Shown piece after piece: positions 55,439-64,000 of a stretch of DNA of 64,000 nt (positions within the stretch are counted from its first letter, which is position 1; each line of letters opens with the position of its first letter). The stretch covers positions 45,115-109,114 of the forward strand of contig MKVZ01000004.1 of assembly GCA_001898995.1 (NCBI GenBank). The letters are read 5' to 3'. A program made the position numbers and the translations under genes. Below the pieces are notes generated by a model. The model searched no databases and was not told the DNA's origin. It saw nothing but the letters and a program-made list of their open reading frames with translations. Origin of the DNA: Rhizobiales bacterium 63-22 (lineage in GTDB: Bacteria > Pseudomonadota > Alphaproteobacteria > Rhizobiales > Rhizobiaceae).

Positions 55439-55948
55439 TCAGCCTGCTGTGGCGGTTTCGATGCGGTAGGCCACATTGGTAAAGAAGTATTCTTCCAGAT
55501 TGTCTTCCCGGCCGGCACGGTCGACGACGAGAAAATCGGATTGCTCGCCGAGCGCAAGCAACGGATGGTGCCATGCGTTGCGCCGATAATTGACGCCCTG
55601 ATGGCTCTGCGCGAGGAAGACGCGCGGACGTGCTGGCTTGCCGTCCGCATCCTCGGCCACGACAACGAGGAACGGACGCCCGTTGAGCGGCACGAAAGCC
55701 TGCGAGCCGAAAGGGTGGCGCTCCATCATCACGATGTCGATGGGCGGCGCAAAAGCCTGCCCGCGAAAGATATTGACCAGCACACGCGCCTCGCTGCCCG
55801 CCGCCTCCACCCGCGCGAGATCGTGGAAACGCTCGGTAGTGCCGTTGTTGATGAGGCGCCGCTCGGCTCCCTGCGTCTCGATCACATCGCCGAACGGCGC
55901 AAAGGCTTCTTTGGTCAGCGGTTCAACCGCAAGAGTCTCGATCCGCAC
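55439..55948 (-). CDS. allA: Ureidoglycolate lyase
   Basis: The start is a GTG at 55946-55948 with GGAGG 5 bases upstream (169 residues). The AllA pattern is [49 protein letters not shown] and the closing FLVVDR. The enzyme splits ureidoglycolate into glyoxylate and urea at the end of purine degradation, matching uraH downstream. Confidence 0.92.
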   Translation of the reverse strand: MRIETLAVEPLTKEAFAPFGDVIETQGAERRLINNGTTERFHDLARVEAAGSEARVLVNIFRGQAFAPPIDIVMMERHPFGSQAFVPLNGRPFLVVVAEDADGKPARPRVFLAQSHQGVNYRRNAWHHPLLALGEQSDFLVVDRAGREDNLEEYFFTNVAYRIETATAG

Positions 55949-56048
55949 TTCATCCTCCCCGGACTGAAAATATGTCTGTGAGACAAAGCGTGCTGCCGCG
56001 GCGCTTGTCAATCGCGAAGCAGTTTCAACAAATACAGCAAAAATAAAA

Positions 56049-56067
56049 GCCGGGCGCAGGGCCCGGC
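56049..56067 (-). terminator. Intrinsic terminator of bioY
   Basis: GCCGGGC (56049-56055) pairs with GCCCGGC (56061-56067), extended by flanking A/T pairs; the minus strand continues TTTTATTTTT. It is 29 bp after the bioY stop. Confidence 0.82.
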
Positions 56068-56095
56068 CTTCCGATCGAAACGATGTCTATGTGGT

Positions 56096-56695
56096 TCAGC
56101 GCCGGAACAGCGCCTTTACGGCCGGCACGCCGCAGGCAGCGAGCGCCAGCTTCACCAGATCGCCGACGATGAAAATGCCGAAACCATAGGTGATGCCCTT
56201 TTCGAGGCCGAACAGGCAGGCCAGCCAGCCGGCACCCAGCACGAGGATGACCGCTTCCGCCATGAGCATCACGCCGCCGAGCGCCAGCGGATTGCGCGCC
56301 AGACCCTTGTCGGCGGCGCGGCCGACCATCCATGCCGCCACGAGATAGGCGAGCAGGTAGCCGCCTGTCGGCCCGACCATATAGGCGAGGCCGATGCCCT
56401 TTTCCGGCGTGCCGGTGAAGACGGGCAAGCCGAGCGCGCCTTCGAGCAGGTAGAGCGCCACGGTCGCGACCGCGAGCCGCGAGCCATAGAGCGCGGAAAG
56501 CGCGAAGACCGCGCAGGTCTGCATCGTCACGTTGACATAGAGGAGATCGACCTTGGTCTTCGCCGAGAGCGTGAGAACGGCCGTGCCGACCAGCGCCAGC
56601 GCGACGAACCGGAAGGCGCGCGCCAGTTGGCCGGATGACAGGGCGCCGGCGGCCAGGGAGGCGGCGGTGGCGCGGGGCTTGGCTCCGTAAGGCAT
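56096..56695 (-). CDS. bioY: Biotin transporter BioY
   Basis: The ATG at 56693-56695 has AGGAG upstream and gives 199 residues with six hydrophobic segments. The BioY mark is GPTGGYLLAYLVAAWMVG; LPVFTGTPEKGIG also fits. BioY is the substrate-binding S component of biotin ECF transport. No bioM/bioN genes follow, so it may work alone or with units encoded elsewhere. Confidence 0.92.
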   Translation of the reverse strand: MPYGAKPRATAASLAAGALSSGQLARAFRFVALALVGTAVLTLSAKTKVDLLYVNVTMQTCAVFALSALYGSRLAVATVALYLLEGALGLPVFTGTPEKGIGLAYMVGPTGGYLLAYLVAAWMVGRAADKGLARNPLALGGVMLMAEAVILVLGAGWLACLFGLEKGITYGFGIFIVGDLVKLALAACGVPAVKALFRR

Positions 56696-56819
56696 ATGTA
56701 ACTCCTGATGCTTGATTCGGAAGCGAATTGCGGAAACGCCGCCATCCATCGGGGATCGGCGTTGAAAACCGACTATATAAGCCCTATGCCGTTTCATCAA
56801 TCGGACCAAAGCAAAATCC

Positions 56820-57725
56820 ATGGCACTCACCTTCGACAGCAGTTTCTCCCCGGAATATGGCAGGCCGGTCCCTGTCGGCGACGGCATCCTGCGGGTAACG
56901 GTCAACAATCCCGGCCCCTTCACCTTTCGCGGCACCAACAGCTATATCGTCGGGCGCGACACGCTGGCCGTCATCGACCCCGGCCCGGAGGACGAGGCGC
57001 ATTACCACGCCCTCATGGAGGCCATCGGCGGCCGGCCGGTGAGCCATATATTCGTCAGCCATACCCATCGCGACCACTCGCCGCTGGCCGCGCGCCTGAA
57101 AAGGGAACTGGGCGCGCCGACCGTGGCCGAAGGCCCGCATCGCCCGGCACGGCCCTATCACAAGGGCGAGGTCAACACCCTTGAGGCGAGCGCCGACATG
57201 GATTTCCGCCCGGACATCGCGCTTGCCGACGGCGGTACGATCGACGGCGACGGCTGGAAGCTCACGGGCATCCACACGCCGGGCCATGCGGCCAACCACA
57301 TGGTCTTCGCGCTCGAAGACACCGATGTGCTCTTTTCCGCCGATCACGTCATGGCATGGGCGACCTCGATCGTCGCGCCGCCGGACGGCTCCATGGCCGA
57401 TTACATGGCCTCGCTCGACAGGCTGCTCGCACGCGACGACCGGTTTTATCTCCCCGGCCATGGCGGCCCGGTGACAAAACCCGCAGCGTTCCTGCGCGGG
57501 CTGAAGGCGCATCGCAAAATGCGCGAGCGCGCGGTGCTGGAGCGCATTCTGCAAGGCGACCGCACCATTCCCGACATGGTGCGGGCGATCTATCGCGACA
57601 CCGATCCGCGCCTGCATGGCGCGGCGGCGCTTTCCGTGCTGGCGCATCTGGAAGACCTCGTCGGGCGCGGCGAGGTCAGGACCGAGGGCGACCCATCGCT
57701 CGACGGGCTCTATTTCCCGGCCTGA
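56820..57725 (+). CDS. MBL-fold metallo-hydrolase (LACTB2-like)
   Basis: The 301-residue product has the zinc motif SHTHRDHSPLA (HxHxDH), GIHTPGHAANHM, FSADHVMAW and a late PGHGGPV His. The N-terminus NNPGPFTFRGTNSYIVG and the C-terminal winged-helix-like extension (about 225-300) are as in LACTB2-type proteins, some of which cleave RNA or thioesters. The substrate is unknown. It begins 124 bp from the divergent bioY. Confidence 0.88.
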   Translation: MALTFDSSFSPEYGRPVPVGDGILRVTVNNPGPFTFRGTNSYIVGRDTLAVIDPGPEDEAHYHALMEAIGGRPVSHIFVSHTHRDHSPLAARLKRELGAPTVAEGPHRPARPYHKGEVNTLEASADMDFRPDIALADGGTIDGDGWKLTGIHTPGHAANHMVFALEDTDVLFSADHVMAWATSIVAPPDGSMADYMASLDRLLARDDRFYLPGHGGPVTKPAAFLRGLKAHRKMRERAVLERILQGDRTIPDMVRAIYRDTDPRLHGAAALSVLAHLEDLVGRGEVRTEGDPSLDGLYFPA

Positions 57726-57740
57726 CTTTCCAAGCCTCTG

Positions 57741-58523
57741 TTATTCCACATCGGCCGGAGCCTTGTTCACCTCGCCTTCCAGCGCACCGAGGAAAGCGGA
57801 GATGAAAGCGGCGTTCAGCCCCATGTCGCGCTTTCCATAGCGCGAGAGCGAGCGGATATCGACATAGGTGGTCTCGCCCTCGTCGAGCAGGCGGATCACC
57901 ATGTCGCTCTTCAGGCCGAGCACGAAACTGTGCGCCGTGGCGGTGAAGCGGATTTCATCCGGCGACGGCGCGTCACGCGCGGTCACGGGCCAGCCGAAGC
58001 TCTTCAGCACCGTGGCGACGCCTTCCGCCACGCGGTCGGGCGCGGCGTCGTAGCGCCGGCCGAGCACATCGGGATAGGCGGTGAGCTGTGTCAGCGCGTC
58101 GCCGCTCACCGCCGGCGTCAGCGGGTTCATCCACGGCAGCCGCGCCGGCATGGCTGGGGGAAATTCCGGCGGCGTGTCGAAATCGGTCGAAAGGTCATAG
58201 AGCGGCGGCGAGGCATACCAGAGCGCGCCTACGAGACCGAGCGGCACCAGCACCGCGCAGGCGAAGATGCAGGCCCAGAAGGCGCGCACGCCGCCCTCGT
58301 CCCCATCGGCCCACAAATTGCGGAAGGCCCGCGCCGCGCAGGCGAGCGCCAGCAGCGCCAGAACGCCGCTCACTCCGGCCGCCGCCACGAGATCGGGCGT
58401 CTCCAGCCGCCAGAAGCGATGCAGCAGGAAGGCCAGCGCCAGAAGCACCGTTGCGAAAAGGCCCAAACGCAGCGCCCATACCGCCGAGCGCGATTGCCGC
58501 CGCCGATAGCGAAGCTTTCTCAT
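57741..58523 (-). CDS. DUF1499 membrane protein
   Basis: From ATG 58521-58523 the 260-residue protein has three membrane segments (about 16-36, 44-64, 76-100) followed by a periplasmic or cytosolic DUF1499 domain. That domain has YPDVLGRRYDAAPDRVAEGV, PDEIRFTATAHS and DIRSLSRYGKRDMGLNA. The function is unknown; it converges with the MBL gene. Confidence 0.85.
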   Translation of the reverse strand: MRKLRYRRRQSRSAVWALRLGLFATVLLALAFLLHRFWRLETPDLVAAAGVSGVLALLALACAARAFRNLWADGDEGGVRAFWACIFACAVLVPLGLVGALWYASPPLYDLSTDFDTPPEFPPAMPARLPWMNPLTPAVSGDALTQLTAYPDVLGRRYDAAPDRVAEGVATVLKSFGWPVTARDAPSPDEIRFTATAHSFVLGLKSDMVIRLLDEGETTYVDIRSLSRYGKRDMGLNAAFISAFLGALEGEVNKAPADVE

Positions 58524-58675
58524 TCCGCATGAATAGCAGAGAGCGGCAGACCCGGCATCGAAAAAGCAGCCGAAAAACCTATTGATATCAACAAAAGAAA
58601 CATTGCAGCACCCTCTAATACAGGGCATGATCGTTTGCAGGGGGCAATTTCTTGAATTTATTCGGAGAGGACGGC

Positions 58676-59116
58676 ATGAAGCATGCCCCCGGACGAGGCG
58701 CCGCCGCAGGCAGCGCCGATGCAGACGGCCCAGCCGGTCAATCCGGCGAGGAAGCCGCCACGCTGGAAGCCATGGAAGTGGAATTCGCGCTGGGAACCGT
58801 CGACGTGCTGATGGAGGGCTTCGATGCGGCGCTGGCGCGGGCCGCCGAACGCGTCGGTGGTGAGGTTCTGTTCAACATGCCGGCCCTCGACACCAGCGAA
58901 TCGCAGCGCATCGGGGCCATTGCCATCCATGGTCAGCCGCAGGATCAGGTGATTTTCGTGACATTGCGCAACGACGGCACCACGCTTTCCGTCGCGCCGC
59001 CTTCCGGCGAGAACGCTCTGTTCGAAAGCCTCGGGCACAACTTCGCCGCCATCATGAAAAGCCTCTCCGCAGAGGAAAAGCCGGCGCAGAACAAACAGGA
59101 GCAGGACGAGGATTGA
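58676..59116 (+). CDS. Hypothetical acidic cytoplasmic protein
   Basis: GAGAGGA lies before ATG 58676; the 146-residue product has a Gly/Ala-rich start, a central conserved-looking part (VEFALGTVDVLMEGFDAALARAAERVG, then SQRIGAIAIHGQPQDQVIFVTL) and an acidic tail (EEKPAQNKQEQDED). There is no signal peptide or membrane segment. I do not recognise the family. Codon use is like that of the neighbours, so I take it as real. Confidence 0.6.
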   Translation: MKHAPGRGAAAGSADADGPAGQSGEEAATLEAMEVEFALGTVDVLMEGFDAALARAAERVGGEVLFNMPALDTSESQRIGAIAIHGQPQDQVIFVTLRNDGTTLSVAPPSGENALFESLGHNFAAIMKSLSAEEKPAQNKQEQDED

Positions 59117-59342
59117 TCGATCGCCGGCTTCCGGCCGTGACTCTCCGTTTCAATCAATCGGATTCGCCCATATCACGAATACTAGTATATATTATTCACA
59201 ATATTGAGAGAAGCGCCGAATCCGAACTGCATGGAACGGATTATACTTTCTTTTGCCATTATTTAATTGACGCACCGTAATGGAAAAGGGTAAAAGTAAA
59301 TCTGCCTGAATTTTCCAAGGGTTTCTTCTGGAGTTGACGAAG

Positions 59343-59681
59343 ATGAAGACAAAATTTCGTGGTTTGATCTTGATCTGTGCGACGGGAATTGCACTCGGTG
59401 CAAGCGCCAGCGCGTATGCAAAAGTTGAGACGACCCCTGCTGCAGCAACCGGTACGTCAGCGTTTGCGATCAAGGAACTGTCCGCCGCCGGTCAGGCAAA
59501 CAAGGCGCCGCAGTTTTTTGCTTTCGGGGCGGAAAAGCCCCTCGTACCGATGATCCCGAACACCTCGGGGACCGAGAAGGTAGCGCTTAACCTCGGAGGT
59601 TTTCCCGGCGAGCTGACTTGTGCAAACCCTTGGTGGCGCATGGGCCTTATAGAATTGGCGGTTTGCCAGCCCTGGCGCTGA
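59343..59681 (+). CDS. Small exported hypothetical protein
   Basis: The 112-residue product has a clear Sec signal peptide (1-26, ending ASAYA). The mature chain is rich in Ala, Gly and Pro and ends in an aromatic segment with two Cys (LTCANPWWRMGLIELAVCQPW) that may form a disulfide. GGAG lies 10 bases upstream of the ATG, and an AT-rich promoter region precedes it. I know no such family. Confidence 0.6.
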   Translation: MKTKFRGLILICATGIALGASASAYAKVETTPAAATGTSAFAIKELSAAGQANKAPQFFAFGAEKPLVPMIPNTSGTEKVALNLGGFPGELTCANPWWRMGLIELAVCQPWR

Positions 59682-59749
59682 GAGCGTCATTCCTCAAAAT
59701 GTTGAATAGCATGGATCGAGATGGTCTCGCAGAGTCGAGGCCATCCTGA

Positions 59750-60628
59750 CTATTGTCCCGTGGTCGCTGCGGCGGGTTTCGTTATGGCGGGTTTTATCGT
59801 GGCCCGTTTCGGCTTCGCCGTGCGGGCATAGTGATTGTGCTCAGGCACGGGATTGAGCGTCAGCGTGGTCTGCACATCCTTGAGCAGCACGAATTTCACG
59901 CCCTTCGCCTTGAGATCGGTGACACCCTTGGCCACGCCCTCGCCCGCCGAACGCGACGGCTGGTTGATATGCGATATGATCACGTCGCCGTCGCGTGCCG
60001 CCGCGATGCGGCGTTCCACCATCGGCGCAGGCAGCGAAGCGCCGATATCGCCGTTCAACGAATAGCCGGCGATCCTGTAGCCCATCTGCTCGATGAGCTT
60101 GACCGCATCGGTGGAATAGCGCGCCGTGGCGTCGCGATACCATTGCGGGCGGGCGCCGCCCGCCGCCTCGATCGCCGCAGTGCCGCCGTCGATCTCGGCG
60201 CGAACGGCGTCGAGCGAACCGGCCGATCTCAGCCCGAAAACGGTCGGCTCGCTGGTGACGGCCGGAATGTGCATCGCGCCGTGATCCTCGATCTGGAACA
60301 GGTCGGGATGGGCCTTCATCACCGCGAAAGCTTCGGCATTCAACTTCAGCCAGCGCCCGGTCACGAAGATGGTGGCAGGGATTCGCTCCTTTACCAGCGT
60401 ATCGAGGATGCGATGGTCGGTCTTGCCCATGCAGGCATCGAGCGTCAGCGCCACCTGCGGCGCACCCGGCCCGCCGCGCGTAATGTGCATCTGCGGCTCG
60501 ACGATACGGACTTTCTCCGGCGCCTTCGCCTGCGGCGGGAGAGCGGCGGCCCCGGCCGCGCCACAGAAAAGAACCAGCGCGGACCCCGCCGCCGCTATGA
60601 CACGAAGCATCGGACTATCTTTCAACAT
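59750..60628 (-). CDS. Polysaccharide deacetylase family protein, exported
   Basis: The product (292 residues from ATG 60626-60628) has a signal peptide (about 8-27) and a NodB-like fold: VALTLDACMGKTDHRILDTL in place of TFDDGP, IPATIFVTGRWL, EDHGAMHIPA with the metal His residues, WYRDATARYS and DVIISHINQP. Such enzymes deacetylate or trim surface or cell-wall sugars. Cys replaces the second Asp-Gly step of the classical motif, as in a subgroup of Hyphomicrobiales. It follows ppdK by 32 bp in the same direction. Confidence 0.83.
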   Translation of the reverse strand: MLKDSPMLRVIAAAGSALVLFCGAAGAAALPPQAKAPEKVRIVEPQMHITRGGPGAPQVALTLDACMGKTDHRILDTLVKERIPATIFVTGRWLKLNAEAFAVMKAHPDLFQIEDHGAMHIPAVTSEPTVFGLRSAGSLDAVRAEIDGGTAAIEAAGGARPQWYRDATARYSTDAVKLIEQMGYRIAGYSLNGDIGASLPAPMVERRIAAARDGDVIISHINQPSRSAGEGVAKGVTDLKAKGVKFVLLKDVQTTLTLNPVPEHNHYARTAKPKRATIKPAITKPAAATTGQ

Positions 60629-60660
60629 GGCCCTGACCAAAGCGCGATAAGGCGTGGCAA

Positions 60661-63339
<2,679 letters not shown>

Positions 63340-63532
63340 CATGCTCTCCATCGCAGCGGCGGCCGAAACAGACGGACCAAGCCGTCCTCTTGCTTATGCG
63401 ATCGCCCCCTCGCCCGCCAAGGAAAAAACGCCGCCCGCGACAATAGAATCGATTAGCAAGCTTCGGCGCCTTCTTCTTGACAGGGCCGGCCCGGTCGAGA
63501 ACATTGCCGCCGGATTTTCAGACAGGCATCCC

Positions 63533-63592
63533 GGAGCATTTCCAGCGAAAGTGCGAAGCGGTTCGCGTAGGATAATGCGTAAAAACAAAGAG
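63533..63592. repeat. Intergenic palindromic repeat, family B, copy B3
   Basis: GGAGCATTTCCAGCGAAAGTG, GTTCGCGTAGGATAATGCGT and AAAAACAAAGAGACAGG match copy B2 closely, but the distal GCGGTTCC palindrome is missing. It lies just before the start of the last gene. Confidence 0.82.
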
Positions 63593-63603
63593 ACAGGCAT
63601 TTC

Positions 63604-64000
63604 ATGCGCACAGCTTTTCTCACGACCGTTCTGCTTTCGCTTTCCGCCGTTCCGGCGCTCGCCAACGGGCCGTGCGCCCAACTGCTCGCCGGGAACGACG
63701 CGATCGAGCATCAGGCGGGCTTCACCGTCACCGAACTGCCCGACGGCTGCGTGGTCGAGAACGGAAGGCTGCGCCTCAACGGTTTCACGGGATGGGCTTT
63801 CGACCACGCGGAAATCACGGGCGACGGGTTGCCGGGCCTGCTGCCGGGCGCTGCGGACTGGCCGGGGCGGCTGCCGTCATGGGGCCGTTTTTCCGCGGAC
63901 GGCGTGCGCTTCAGCGCGCAAACGAACAACGCGTTCTCCAATTACATCATGTCGATCCAGCAATGGCCGATGGATATGTCCGCCGCCTTCCGTTACGACG
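63604..64000 (+). CDS. Exported hypothetical protein (cut by right edge)
   Basis: An ATG at 63604 begins a signal peptide (1-20, PALA) and an open frame that reaches the end of the window (132 residues seen). The mature part shows FTVTELPDGCVVENGRLR, GWAFDHAEITGDGLPG and NAFSNYIMSIQQWPMDMS. It is beta-rich in look, and I do not recognise the family. Confidence 0.6.
   Translation, partial: MRTAFLTTVLLSLSAVPALANGPCAQLLAGNDAIEHQAGFTVTELPDGCVVENGRLRLNGFTGWAFDHAEITGDGLPGLLPGAADWPGRLPSWGRFSADGVRFSAQTNNAFSNYIMSIQQWPMDMSAAFRYD

Noticed and set aside
56770..56800. BioR box (TTATMKATAA) before bioY
   Set aside because: Only a partial match (TATATAAG region) is present, too weak to claim.

Overview
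The window looks like part of an alphaproteobacterial chromosome of the order Hyphomicrobiales (Rhizobiales), most likely near Brucellaceae/Phyllobacteriaceae. Supporting signs are a MucR/Ros zinc-finger regulator, a betI-betA-betB operon, an FtrABC-type iron uptake operon, a WbkF/WbkD-like pair of O-chain genes, alphaproteobacterial DUF families (DUF1491, DUF2336, DUF5330, DUF6456) and several copies of Brucella/rhizobium-style intergenic palindromic repeats. The backbone is GC-rich; about 40.8-45.4 kb is strikingly AT-rich. No strain or genus can be fixed from the sequence alone.

Layout. 1-5.2 kb: head and packaging genes of an RcGTA-like gene transfer agent (GTA) or HK97-like prophage on the minus strand (terminases, portal, small membrane protein, prohead protease, capsid running off the left edge). 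5.5-17.6 kb: cell-envelope and housekeeping genes (PBP1A, DUF1214/DUF1254 pair, DUF2336, peptidoglycan-binding protein, hybrid membrane histidine kinase, SufE, amidase), then a two-gene operon of a DnaA-domain-IV-like HTH protein and a DUF6456 protein that resembles the GafY/GafZ activators of GTAs. 17.8-28.7 kb: MucR, oligopeptidase B, two c-type cytochromes, Fe-SOD, haloacid dehalogenase, L,D-transpeptidase, HerA-like ATPase and a frameshifted DUF1835/DUF3658 gene.

28.9-39.5 kb: ferrous-iron uptake (ftrABC, with no ftrD), a CynX/NimT-type MFS transporter with its GntR regulator, CorA, an AbrB-like orphan, a GreA/B factor and the glycine betaine synthesis operon. 39.7-53.7 kb: a surface polysaccharide locus. 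A minus-strand operon encodes an ABC-2 exporter (Wzm/Wzt), UDP-galactopyranose mutase and two GT2 enzymes of galactofuranosyltransferase type; beside it are a DUF4422-GT8 fusion and two AT-rich GT2 genes. Across a tRNA-Gln lie the likely initiating genes (WecA/WbkF-like and WbkD/WbpM-like). Together they suggest a galactofuranose-containing O-polysaccharide made by the ABC-transporter route.

53.9-64 kb: a stand-alone DUF2793 protein, purine catabolism (uraH, allA), BioY, an MBL hydrolase, DUF1499, two orphan proteins, a polysaccharide deacetylase, pyruvate phosphate dikinase, and the start of an exported protein cut by the right edge. The most interesting leads are the GTA head genes with a candidate GafYZ activator 11 kb away, and the modular Galf/GT8 polysaccharide locus.
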